A program made the translations under genes and the position numbers. From contig PHBJ01000014.1 of assembly GCA_002840555.1 (NCBI GenBank), positions 26,883 through 90,882 on the forward strand: a DNA stretch of 64,000 nucleotides, in the 5' to 3' direction. Under the pieces are notes generated by a model. The model saw nothing but the letters and a program-made list of their open reading frames with translations. It had not been told where the DNA came from and searched no databases. This document shows positions 24,056 to 32,354 of this stretch, piece by piece (positions within the stretch are counted from its first letter, which is position 1; each line of letters opens with the position of its first letter). This DNA is from Deltaproteobacteria bacterium HGW-Deltaproteobacteria-13. GTDB lineage: Bacteria > Desulfobacterota > Syntrophia > Syntrophales > Smithellaceae.

Positions 24056-24517
24056 CTAATAGCAACTGCAACTATCCGCTGAATTTTTTATAGCCGTAAT
24101 AAAAATTTTGACCGATTCCAATACATCGGTTCTTTTTTTAGAAGGTATATTGCCCAGCGCCCTTTCGAAAAAATCTGTCAGGCACACCAGAACCTTTTTG
24201 TGAGTTTCCCGGCCTTCCTTAGTTAAGGAAAGCTTGACCGCGCGGGAATCATGAGCCGCCTTCTCCCGTTTTATCAGCCCTTTTTTTATCAGAGGATTGA
24301 CCAGTCGCGTGGTTGTGCTTTTCTCGACGGAAAGAAGCTTGTGCAGATCGGCCATATGCAGTTCTTTTTCCTTCGCCACCGCATCGAGAATCAGAAACTG
24401 ATGAAAGGTGACGCCTTCGCAAAAAGCCCCATCCTGACAGCAACATCGCATGACCTGCGAAAGGCCGCCAAACACTTCCATTAACTCTCGACTGTTTTCT
24501 TTTATCTGTATCAACAT
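24056..24517 (-). CDS. MarR-type winged-helix regulator with Cys clusters
   Basis: The protein is 153 residues from ATG 24517. The winged helix lies at ~35-105 (LHMADLHKLLSVEKSTTTRLVNPLIKKGLIKRE, then the wing HDSRAVKLSLTKEG). Three adjacent cysteines (25-27), Cys33, Cys112 and a C-terminal CSC (150-152) are unusual for MarR and suggest thiol-based metal or metalloid sensing. It is the first gene of a minus-strand unit leading to hgcA and hgcB, so it may control mercury or arsenic responses or hgcAB itself. A perfect palindrome overlaps its promoter. The ligand is inferred, not shown. Confidence 0.82.
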   Translation of the reverse strand: MLIQIKENSRELMEVFGGLSQVMRCCCQDGAFCEGVTFHQFLILDAVAKEKELHMADLHKLLSVEKSTTTRLVNPLIKKGLIKREKAAHDSRAVKLSLTKEGRETHKKVLVCLTDFFERALGNIPSKKRTDVLESVKIFITAIKNSADSCSCY

Positions 24518-24518
24518 G

Positions 24519-24551
24519 GTTGTATAATACAACTAAATTTGAATTTGTCAA
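24519..24551 (-). promoter_or_regulatory. Promoter and palindromic operator of the MarR-type regulator
   Basis: On the minus strand TTGACA (24551-24546), a 16-bp spacer and TATTAT (24529-24524) form a sigma-70 promoter. The perfect 15-bp palindrome GTTGTATAATACAAC (24519-24533) covers the -10 box. The ATG begins 6 bp after the -10, so the transcript would be leaderless or nearly so. Autorepression is the simplest reading. Confidence 0.75.
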
Positions 24552-25021
24552 GGGGAAAAATAATGGCACTCGCTGAGAACAAACGAATTGAAGCTCAAAA
24601 CGTATTAAGAGTCCAATAATAATAACGACATTGGACCTATGGACACTACAGTCGTCACTCCGGCTCCAAGACCGGCGAATGCAAGGGGGCCCCGTTTAAA
24701 TAATTCTGGATTCCGGCAAGCCCCCTGCCGGAATGATCAATGTATCGGCTATTATGGGATAATTAATAATAAATTGAGAATTGCCATTTGCCCTGCTTCA
24801 TCAGACATTGCCGGTAAGCGATAAGTCCTCTTTTTTGCCATACGGCCGCAAGGGATATAATTGTAATAATATGTAGTAATTGGTAATATTTTGTTGACAA
24901 ATGGATGTTGGTAGAATAACAAAACGTCCCATAACCCTATGGATAACAAAGCTTATGTCGTTACATAAAAAAAAACGGAATCAGTTCATTCAGGACTGTT
25001 CGATTTAATGATGGAGGGAAT
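24552..25021. other. Intergenic region upstream of the lipoprotein/TonB cluster
   Basis: About 470 bp with no credible gene. A palindromic GGATTCCGGC...GCCGGAATGATC unit lies near 24708-24737. TTGACA at 24894 followed at 17 bp by TAACAA is a weak promoter candidate for the downstream lipoprotein. No riboswitch fold was recognised. Confidence 0.4.
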
Positions 25022-26212
25022 ATGAGCAACCAAAAAAATATCTACCGGATAATGGGGTGCATTGTCCTGGCTCTGATGATGCTGGCACTGGCGGGGTGCA
25101 GCAGCAGTACGGAAACACCAACAGCGGCAGCGACAAAGCAAACAGAGACAGGGAGCGTGACTGCCGACGGTTCGGGCATTGTTTCGGCAACGGAAAAAAC
25201 GTCGGTGGCGACGCCGCTGGGCAACACCGTAACTATCCAGGCAGGCACAGTTCTGACCACGGATGCCGCAGAGACCATCCCTGTGACAGGCGCTATACCG
25301 ACAACCGTAAGCTATTCGACAACCGTAGCTGACCTGCCCGCCGCGGCCCAGACCCTGCCCAGCGGTTGCACACTTGCTGCCTTTTTGGATATTTCCCTGG
25401 GCACGGTAAAATACTTCTCCAATCCCCTGAAGTTGACCATGAATGTCGTCTCCGGCGGCGCCAGCGTGGGGGATACAGTAGCCTTTTATACCTTCAATGC
25501 CGTTACGAATACATGGGAACCTGTTGATGATGCAGTGGTTGCCGCAGACGGAACAGCGGCTCTCTCCATCCATCACCTCTCTATTTGGGCTGCATTCAAA
25601 ACAGCGACGCCGCCGCCGGGCAAACCCAGCGGCATTTCCGCCGCCGCCGGCAACGCGAAGGTAACGCTTTCCTGGTCGGCCCCGCAAGCGGGACCCGCCC
25701 CGGCATCATACAATGTTTATTACTCAACAACTCCGGGAGTAACCATAGCGACTGGAACCAAAGTTACAGGCGCCGTCAGCCCTTGTGAGATTACACCGCT
25801 GCCTAACACCACGGAGCACTTTTTTATTGTGACGGCAGTCAACGCCGACGGTGAAGGCGGTCCTTCCAAGGAAGTATCGGCAACACCCGATATAAGTTTA
25901 CAAGTTCCGGCAAGTCCCACAGGTGTTTCCGCCACTGCCGGTTCGCAGAAGGTTACCGTTTCATGGGCGACCAAACTGTACGCGACATCCTACAATATTT
26001 ACTACTCGTCTACCCTAACCACCACCGCCGACCTTTTGGCCAGTGGAATAAAGTATAATGTGTCAGCGGTTGATCCACAGCCGGCAACGCAATCGCAGGA
26101 AATAAGTCCGCTTACGGCGGGTACGAAATACTACTTCGCTGTGACATCTCAGAATAGTGTAGGCGAAAGCGGGGGACAGACTACCCCCAAAAATGCGACT
26201 CCAACTCCGTAA
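25022..26212 (+). CDS. Lipoprotein with two fibronectin type III domains
   Basis: The 396-residue protein has a signal peptide ending in a lipobox (LALAGC), so it should be lipid-anchored. A first region (~45-190) is a beta-rich module of unknown type. Two Fn3 repeats follow at ~200-290 and ~298-395, each opening with GVSA- or GISA-type strands and ending near SATP or NATP. It lies just upstream of a TonB-dependent receptor and ECF transporter, suggesting a surface or periplasmic accessory for ligand capture. A GGAGGGAAT ribosome site precedes it. The function is inferred from position only. Confidence 0.78.
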   Translation: MSNQKNIYRIMGCIVLALMMLALAGCSSSTETPTAAATKQTETGSVTADGSGIVSATEKTSVATPLGNTVTIQAGTVLTTDAAETIPVTGAIPTTVSYSTTVADLPAAAQTLPSGCTLAAFLDISLGTVKYFSNPLKLTMNVVSGGASVGDTVAFYTFNAVTNTWEPVDDAVVAADGTAALSIHHLSIWAAFKTATPPPGKPSGISAAAGNAKVTLSWSAPQAGPAPASYNVYYSTTPGVTIATGTKVTGAVSPCEITPLPNTTEHFFIVTAVNADGEGGPSKEVSATPDISLQVPASPTGVSATAGSQKVTVSWATKLYATSYNIYYSSTLTTTADLLASGIKYNVSAVDPQPATQSQEISPLTAGTKYYFAVTSQNSVGESGGQTTPKNATPTP

Positions 26213-26236
26213 CCAGTTGTATGACCAGCCCTTACA

Positions 26237-26269
26237 AAAGGAAGGCGTCCCGTGCAGATGCCTTCCTTT
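26237..26269 (+). terminator. Hairpin between the lipoprotein and TonB receptor genes
   Basis: AAAGGAAGGC (26237-26246) pairs with GCCTTCCTTT (26260-26269). The T-run is short (three T within the stem), so it may be a weak terminator or a processing or stability hairpin. Confidence 0.5.
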
Positions 26270-26364
26270 GCGGCTGGGGAGTAAAATATGTTTCTGCTTA
26301 CAACACGGGCCTTATCCGGACGTGACCGGAGCGATAAATATTAATTTTATTTGAAGGTTAAATA

Positions 26365-28413
26365 ATGACGTTTTGCCCTTTCAACCGTTTTTTCCTGTTT
26401 TCTCTCGGCGTACTCTTTGCAATTTCCGGAATAGCATCGCCAGTTTCTGCAAATGATGAAAACGAAATTTACACGCTCGGTGAAGTTGTTGTAACCGCTA
26501 AGAGCGGCGGCGGCGAGGCGACCCAAACGGTCCAACTGGTGACCGCCGAGGAGATCAAAAGCAAAAACGCCAAGACGCTTGATGAAGCAATCAATCTTTT
26601 GCCGGGAGTCAACATCCGATACGGCGGCGAAGGCGTTCCCAGAATCGATATCAGAGGGTTCAAAACCAGGCATGTCATTTTGCTGTTGGACGGCGTTCCT
26701 CTTAACTCCGCTTTCGACCAGCAATTTGATCCTTCCGTCATTCCTACCGAAAATATCGCCATGATTAAAATGACGGCGGGTCCGAGTTCCGTTCTTTACG
26801 GCCAGGGAGGCCTGGGCGGTGTCATTAACATTATCACAAAGAAGGGAACGAAAGGAATCCATGGGATGATCGCGGGAGAAACCGGCGACCATGAACCATA
26901 CATGGGTAGGGCAAGCGTATCCGGCGGTACGGGCAAGTTTGACTTTTTCCTCAGCGGCAGTGCATTCAAGCAGAACAGTTTTCCCCTTTCCGGCGATTTT
27001 GATGTCACGCCCCTGGAAAAAGGAAAATATCGCAGCAACAGCGACGACGAGAAGAACAACGGTTTTGCCAACATCGGTTATCGGGCAAGTAACGAATTGA
27101 CATTGGGGTTGACCGTTGATTACCATCAGGGAGAATTCGGCAAGCCCCCCAGTGTTATTCTGAATCCTTCAGATCCTTTCGCCTCCAAGGCGAAGTACGA
27201 ACGGATAGACGATTATCGCGGATTTTCCGCTCAACTGGCGGGCGAATATGCTCCTTCCGGACCCTTCAGTCTGAAGGGCTGGTTTTTTACAAATCAGTTG
27301 GAAGAACACGACAATTATTACGACAACGGCAACTTCAACTCCTTTAGCAAAAGCGGTTCCGCCATGCTTAAGAACCATTCCAGTGTTAGCGGCTTCTCCC
27401 TTCATCCTAAATGTGATTTAGGGCGGACAGGGGTCGTGACCGGGGCTTTTTCGTATGAGCAAGACAGCTTTAACCAGGACGGCTTCCAGATGAGCGGCGG
27501 GGGCAGCGGTTCCGGCGGTGGCGGAGGTGGTGGTGGCGGCGGCGGAGGTACGGCAACCAGGTCTGACGTCAACGTTGAAAAAAACCTGAATATTTATTCG
27601 ATCTCCATGGAATATGAGGTCTCTCCAATCGACCAATTAGGTTTTGTGCTCGGCTATGGCTATTACTTTCAAAACAGAAGCGAAAAAGATGACAATGATT
27701 TCAGCGTACTGGTCGGCGCCCATTATGATGTTTTGCAAAATACGAGGCTGAAAGCGGCCTTCAACAGAAACATACGTTTCCCCTCGCTCAGCCAGCTCTA
27801 CGATACGAAAAGCGGGAACCTGAATCTCAAAACCGAAGTGGCGTATCTTTATCAACTCGGGCTGGAACAGAAATTTCCCTGGCAAACCAAGGCGGGTATT
27901 ACCGGTTTCTACACAGATGCAACAAATTTTATTGAAAAGAATGATCTGACTAACCTGTACGAAAACAATGAAAAGGATCGCTTCATCGGCTTTGAGGCTA
28001 CTTTGGAAACCCTCTTCATGAAGAATCTCTTGCTGCGGGCGTCATACACCTATCTTTATTCGGAGGACATGTCGGATTCCGGAAAGGATGAATTGCAGTA
28101 TCGTCCCAAAGATAAACTGGTGCTTGAAGGGAAATATGATTTCGACTTCGGTCTCACGCCCTCTTTCTCCTATACCTATGTTGCCAACCAGTTTTTTTAC
28201 TCGAAGCCGAGCGCAGGTACACTGCAAAAAGGCAAACTTAACGATTATAGTCTGGTTGATGTCAAACTCAGCCAGAAGTTCTGGAAGGGCAAGATCAATA
28301 TCTATTGCGGCGTAAATAATATATTCGATGTTAATTATGAGACAAGCTATGGATTTCCACAGGCCGGACGATTTGTCTATGGCGGAATTGAATTTGCCTC
28401 ATCAATCTTTTAA
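26365..28413 (+). CDS. TonB-dependent outer-membrane receptor
   Basis: The 682-residue protein has a signal peptide (to ~30) and a TonB-box-like segment EIYTLGEVVVTA. A plug domain follows (ETVQLVTAEEIKS-like start, LLPGVNIRYGGEGVPRIDIRGF, VLYGQGGLGGVINIITKKG). The C-terminal beta-barrel ends in YGGIEFASSIF with a terminal aromatic residue. A glycine tract of about 12 residues, within a longer Gly/Ser run near 376-395, forms an extreme extracellular-loop insertion. It is followed by ECF transporter genes with short gaps, so it probably delivers the same ligand to the periplasm. The ligand is unknown; cobalamin, metal-chelate or another cofactor are options. Confidence 0.9.
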   Translation: MTFCPFNRFFLFSLGVLFAISGIASPVSANDENEIYTLGEVVVTAKSGGGEATQTVQLVTAEEIKSKNAKTLDEAINLLPGVNIRYGGEGVPRIDIRGFKTRHVILLLDGVPLNSAFDQQFDPSVIPTENIAMIKMTAGPSSVLYGQGGLGGVINIITKKGTKGIHGMIAGETGDHEPYMGRASVSGGTGKFDFFLSGSAFKQNSFPLSGDFDVTPLEKGKYRSNSDDEKNNGFANIGYRASNELTLGLTVDYHQGEFGKPPSVILNPSDPFASKAKYERIDDYRGFSAQLAGEYAPSGPFSLKGWFFTNQLEEHDNYYDNGNFNSFSKSGSAMLKNHSSVSGFSLHPKCDLGRTGVVTGAFSYEQDSFNQDGFQMSGGGSGSGGGGGGGGGGGGTATRSDVNVEKNLNIYSISMEYEVSPIDQLGFVLGYGYYFQNRSEKDDNDFSVLVGAHYDVLQNTRLKAAFNRNIRFPSLSQLYDTKSGNLNLKTEVAYLYQLGLEQKFPWQTKAGITGFYTDATNFIEKNDLTNLYENNEKDRFIGFEATLETLFMKNLLLRASYTYLYSEDMSDSGKDELQYRPKDKLVLEGKYDFDFGLTPSFSYTYVANQFFYSKPSAGTLQKGKLNDYSLVDVKLSQKFWKGKINIYCGVNNIFDVNYETSYGFPQAGRFVYGGIEFASSIF

Positions 28414-28429
28414 AGTGAGATTGCATTAA

Positions 28430-29815
28430 ATGCTTAATGTAAGCTCTTTGACATATAGCTATCCGGGGGAGACAAAACCTGCCCTGTCCGATGTATCGCT
28501 TCATGCCGGGCCGGGAGAGTGCCTGTGCATTACGGGACGTTCCGGTTGCGGGAAAACAACTCTTTTGCTGGCCATTAAGGGTTTACTCCCGGAAGGGGTG
28601 ATGACGGGAGACATCCAAATCAAGACTACGAATTTTGAGGCGGAACTCTTTCGCAATGAGATCGGATTTGTTTTTCAGAACGCCGATTCGCAGATCCTGT
28701 GCTCAACGGTGGCTGAAGAAGTGGCCTTCGGCCCTGAAAATTTGTGTATTCCTCCCGATGAAATCAATACCCGGATCAACTCATCTTTGCGCAATGTCGG
28801 GTTGGCTGGTTTCGGTAGCAGGAATGTCGAGCGATTGTCGTCCGGGCAAAAACACCGCTTGGCGATTGCTTCTGTTTTGTCCATGAACCCGAAGATCCTG
28901 TTGCTTGACGAGCCAACCTCTCAGTTGGATGCGGAGGGCAAATCAGAACTGGTTCAGACCTTAAAAGATCTTAAAGGACAGGGATATACGCTGCTCATCG
29001 TCGAGCATCAATTGGAGCCTTTCAAGGATTTGGTTGACCGCTACGTCTTAATGGCTAATGGACGCCTGATCGAAACATCCAATGCCATGCCTGCGGCATT
29101 TGCCGGTTCACAGAGAATCGACCCTGAATATCCTGCGGAAAGAAACAGACTTCACGCGGGGACGCCAATGGTTTCAATTAATGGACTTTGCCTTTCTTAT
29201 CCCGGCGTCGGTGAAATCCTGAAAGACATTGACCTCGCTATTTTCAAGGGTGAACGCGTGCACATCTTCGGCCGGAACGGTTCAGGGAAATCAAGTCTTT
29301 TAGCGGCTATTGCCGGCGCTGTGAAACCTGATGCGGGAACGATACAGGTAGCTAACACAAAAATAACCGGCAAAACAAATATGTTCGGAAGGGTCGGGTA
29401 TATGCTGCAAAATCCGCAACGGCAGCTTTTTGAAAATACCGTATTTGAGGAAGTCGCCTTTTCGTTAAAGAGACTGCGGCTGCCCACGCCGGAAATTAAA
29501 CGGTGTGTTAACGAAGCGCTGGAGATTTGTGAAGCGGACCTCTTGATCGACAAGTTGCCTCTAACCCTGAGTTTCGGAGAGCAGCACCGGGTTGCGCTGG
29601 CGTCGGTTCTGGCGCCGAAACCGGATGTCCTGTTGCTGGATGAACCTTTTTCGGGTCTGGACTTCAATCAGAGACGCAGGCTGCTGATGATCCTGTCCAA
29701 TTTAATGGAAAAATGCGCGACAACTATTGTCATTGCATCTCATGATTCTCTTCCGGATCAAAGCTGGCCGGATTGCGTTATTAAAATTGAAAACGGCGCT
29801 GTGGCGTCATCTTAA
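28430..29815 (+). CDS. ECF transporter energising ATPase, two fused ABC domains
   Basis: The 461-residue protein contains two ABC ATPase domains. Domain 1 has Walker A GRSGCGKTT, signature LSSGQKHR and Walker B ILLLDEPTSQLD. Domain 2 has Walker A GRNGSGKSS, signature LSFGEQHR and Walker B VLLLDEPFSGLD. This equals EcfA and EcfA' on one chain. It starts 16 bp after the receptor gene and is followed by the T and S components, giving a full ECF importer at the inner membrane. Confidence 0.93.
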   Translation: MLNVSSLTYSYPGETKPALSDVSLHAGPGECLCITGRSGCGKTTLLLAIKGLLPEGVMTGDIQIKTTNFEAELFRNEIGFVFQNADSQILCSTVAEEVAFGPENLCIPPDEINTRINSSLRNVGLAGFGSRNVERLSSGQKHRLAIASVLSMNPKILLLDEPTSQLDAEGKSELVQTLKDLKGQGYTLLIVEHQLEPFKDLVDRYVLMANGRLIETSNAMPAAFAGSQRIDPEYPAERNRLHAGTPMVSINGLCLSYPGVGEILKDIDLAIFKGERVHIFGRNGSGKSSLLAAIAGAVKPDAGTIQVANTKITGKTNMFGRVGYMLQNPQRQLFENTVFEEVAFSLKRLRLPTPEIKRCVNEALEICEADLLIDKLPLTLSFGEQHRVALASVLAPKPDVLLLDEPFSGLDFNQRRRLLMILSNLMEKCATTIVIASHDSLPDQSWPDCVIKIENGAVASS

Positions 29816-29833
29816 GGATTGCAGGCTAAACAC

Positions 29834-30547
29834 ATGCAAAGGCCAATGAGCAATTATGGTTGTCAGTTCAGATCGGTCGATTCCCCCGTGCACCGGCTGG
29901 GTGCGGGAATGAAGCTCCTGATTGGGATGCTGCTGAGCGCTGCCGCCGTCCTGTCGCAGGGACCCTGGTCGCTGGGCATCGTGCTGGCCCTCAATTTATT
30001 ATATTATTTCAGTGCGCGACTGACGCTTGCCGATTTTTGGCAGGATACCCGTTATCTTCTTGTGCAGATGTTGATCATTATCGGGCTCTACGCTATACGC
30101 TATGGCTTTCCGGAAGGTTTGGGGCCGAGTTTGCGGGTTTCCCTGCAAATAGCTCTTTTTTTCATTCCGGGAGTTGTCTTCCTGCGGACAACCCAGGCAT
30201 CACAGATGATGAGCGGATTACGCAAAATTCTTCCGTACCGTATCGCCTTTCTGGTATTTACCAGTTTCCGGTTTGTGCCGCTCTTTGCGCGGGAGATTCG
30301 GGAGATCGTAATGGCGCAGAAGCTCCGGGGCGCACGACTTTCCTTCCGCGATTTGCTCAATCCGGGAAATTGGAAAGATACATTTCACTGCCTGATGATT
30401 CCGCTGCTTGTTCGCGCTTTGAAAACGGCTGATGAAGCGGCTCTTTCGGCGAAGTCCAGGGGCTTTGGCATAAGGCCTGAGCGAACCTACTACGATGAGC
30501 ATTTATTCCCTGAAGTTCCAGCGGATGGCATAAGAGGCAACAAATAA
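29834..30547 (+). CDS. ECF transporter transmembrane (T) component
   Basis: The protein is 237 residues from ATG 29834; an upstream TTG is less likely. It has several membrane helices (~35-150) and the coupling-helix motifs of EcfT/CbiQ, AQKLRGARL and ALSAKSRGFG, which contact the ATPases. It starts 18 bp after the ATPase stop and belongs to the same operon. It is a standard length for the family. Confidence 0.88.
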   Translation: MQRPMSNYGCQFRSVDSPVHRLGAGMKLLIGMLLSAAAVLSQGPWSLGIVLALNLLYYFSARLTLADFWQDTRYLLVQMLIIIGLYAIRYGFPEGLGPSLRVSLQIALFFIPGVVFLRTTQASQMMSGLRKILPYRIAFLVFTSFRFVPLFAREIREIVMAQKLRGARLSFRDLLNPGNWKDTFHCLMIPLLVRALKTADEAALSAKSRGFGIRPERTYYDEHLFPEVPADGIRGNK

Positions 30548-30580
30548 ATTGGGACGAGTTAACATAATGGAGGCAATTCT

Positions 30581-31150
30581 ATGAAGTCTGATATTCACTT
30601 TCTTTGGTGGCGTTTTACACTGCGTGAAGCTCTTTTATTGGCATTCTTTGCCACGTTTATCGTCCTGACACGCGCTGCCCTCCGGCTCCACTTTTCTCTG
30701 CCCGGTCACTCCATGTTTTTTTTAATGTTTTTTCTCCTCATGTCACGGGCATGCGTCCCCAAGGTTGGAACAACGACCATGGTTGGTCTGATCTCCGGCC
30801 TCCTGTGTATGATGCTGGGAATGGCGAAAATGGGACCGCTGATTCTGGCCAATTTCGTGTTGCCGGCAATCATTGTTGATATCGCCGGCGCTCTTTACCC
30901 CAACATGGTTAGAAGTTACGTGGCTTGCCTGATCGTGGGAATTGTCGCCTCCGTCAGTAAAAATATTTCCGGCATCGGAATAGATTTTCTCATGGGAATG
31001 GAATCCGAGATTATCATCCAGCATATATTTATAACCACCATTTCCGGTGTTCTTTTTGGAGGCGCGGGCTCACTGCTTGTGCCGCCGGTTGTAAGGAAAC
31101 TGCAAGCGAATAAATTAATCCCCGCGCCGCCGTCTAAAAATAATAATTGA
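30581..31150 (+). CDS. Probable ECF substrate-binding (S) membrane component
   Basis: The 189-residue protein has about five or six membrane helices and follows the T component with a GGAGG ribosome site. Size, hydrophobicity and position fit an ECF S component, which determines substrate. I do not recognise a known S-family motif (thiamine, biotin, riboflavin, cobalamin). The C-terminus is soluble and Pro/Asn-rich. The substrate is therefore open. Confidence 0.72.
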   Translation: MKSDIHFLWWRFTLREALLLAFFATFIVLTRAALRLHFSLPGHSMFFLMFFLLMSRACVPKVGTTTMVGLISGLLCMMLGMAKMGPLILANFVLPAIIVDIAGALYPNMVRSYVACLIVGIVASVSKNISGIGIDFLMGMESEIIIQHIFITTISGVLFGGAGSLLVPPVVRKLQANKLIPAPPSKNNN

Positions 31151-31207
31151 CGGCGGGTTCAAGAAAACAAAACTGAAAAGCCAACATCAAATTAAGGAGT
31201 TTGACCA

Positions 31208-31951
31208 GTGAAGATTTTTGTATGCATTGACGACACGGATAATATCGACAGCAGAGGCACCGGTGAGCTGGCTTCACTGCTTGCCGCCGATATCGATAAA
31301 AAAGGATGGGGCCGGAGCCATTACATCACGCGCCACCAATTACTGGTCCATCCCGACGTACCTTATACATCGCATAACAGCTCCATGTGTTTTGCCGCGG
31401 ATATCCATGAGTCGCAGCTGAATGCGGTAATTTCCCATGCCGGTAACTTCCTGAAAAAAGAGAGCGCCGAGGGGTCTGATCCGGGATTGTGTATTGCAGT
31501 TTCCGATCGACTGACACGACCGGAGACAGTAATCGAGTTCGGACAAAAGGCGAAACGGATGGTCCTTACAAAGCAGGAATCCTACGGATTAGCTGAGGAT
31601 TTGGGAATACACCTTTCCGAGCATGGCGGAACGGGCGATGGTATCATCGGCGCACTGGCCGGTGTCGGCTTGCGGATGAGCGGCAATGACGGCAGGCTGC
31701 GCGGTAAAATCAAAATCGATTCTCCAAATCAGACAATTAAAGTTGGCGAGATTTGTGCTCATCCCTCGGTGGATGAGGTCCGAAATCTGGATGGAAAGGT
31801 CATTCCTGATGATCAGATCATTGAATTGGGTGAGAAGATCAAGACGGTATTGCTGGGTGGAAAATTGATTCTTCTTGTAATGCCGGTTGAAGGTGAAACA
31901 GGCAGCGCTTCCTGGAGAACGTGCCCCAAGAACATTTTAAAAACTTATTGA
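31208..31951 (+). CDS. TiaS-like DDTD-motif protein associated with the ECF cluster
   Basis: The protein is 247 residues from GTG 31208 with AAGGAG at the right distance. The N-terminus CIDDTDNIDSRGTGELA matches the nucleotide-binding start of tRNA(Ile2)-agmatinylcytidine synthetase (TiaS). The zinc-ribbon and OB domains of archaeal TiaS are absent, and bacteria use TilS for that tRNA. HGGTGDGIIGALAGVGLR is a second conserved glycine-rich segment. A role in modifying or trapping the transported ligand with ATP is a hypothesis from context. It is followed 15 bp later by the small four-Cys protein. Confidence 0.65.
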   Translation: MKIFVCIDDTDNIDSRGTGELASLLAADIDKKGWGRSHYITRHQLLVHPDVPYTSHNSSMCFAADIHESQLNAVISHAGNFLKKESAEGSDPGLCIAVSDRLTRPETVIEFGQKAKRMVLTKQESYGLAEDLGIHLSEHGGTGDGIIGALAGVGLRMSGNDGRLRGKIKIDSPNQTIKVGEICAHPSVDEVRNLDGKVIPDDQIIELGEKIKTVLLGGKLILLVMPVEGETGSASWRTCPKNILKTY

Positions 31952-31966
31952 TATCTTGAGCATGAC

Positions 31967-32170
31967 ATGTGGTTTGTGAATCGAAAAGAAGGCAGGGTAT
32001 TCCTTCATGGAAAAGACGATCCGGTTGCGGCGGCCGATGCGGCGGCCGCCTGTGCTGGTTTTCGTCCCGATGCCGAAGAAGAGATTGTCGCGGATGAACC
32101 GGTGTCCTGTTATAATTGCCGCTACCGGCGATGGAGCGCCGATTCCCTGACCTGTCAAAAACATGCTTAA
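31967..32170 (+). CDS. Small protein with a CxxC...CxKH metal-binding motif
   Basis: The 67-residue protein ends in CYNCRYRRWSADSLTCQKH, with three cysteines and a histidine suited to a Zn or Fe site. It starts 15 bp after the TiaS-like gene and is the last gene on the plus strand in the cluster. Its N-terminal half (VNRKEGRVFLHGKDDP) is not recognised. The function is unknown, and cotranscription with the ECF genes is likely. Confidence 0.6.
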   Translation: MWFVNRKEGRVFLHGKDDPVAAADAAAACAGFRPDAEEEIVADEPVSCYNCRYRRWSADSLTCQKHA

Positions 32171-32354
32171 TCAAGACATCAGACTTTAGACAATAGCGTT
32201 TCCAGTGCCTACTTGCAAAAGTTCCTGATATGTCATTGCGACTCGGGATTCCTTCGCAATGGCATGGTTAAGGTTGAAAAATCGGAACTTACGATTTTAA
32301 AGACGCCGTGCAAGGGTTGACTTGCTTCGTCAGTTTTATTATCATGCCCTGCCT

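Noticed and set aside
25057..25687. Overlapping open frames on both strands within the lipoprotein gene
   Set aside because: They are GC-skew shadows of the lipoprotein, which has a lipobox and Fn3 repeats.
26220..26364. Cobalamin or other riboswitch before the TonB receptor
   Set aside because: Only a simple AAAGGAAGGC hairpin is visible. No B12-box-like or other conserved riboswitch core was seen, and the gap is short.
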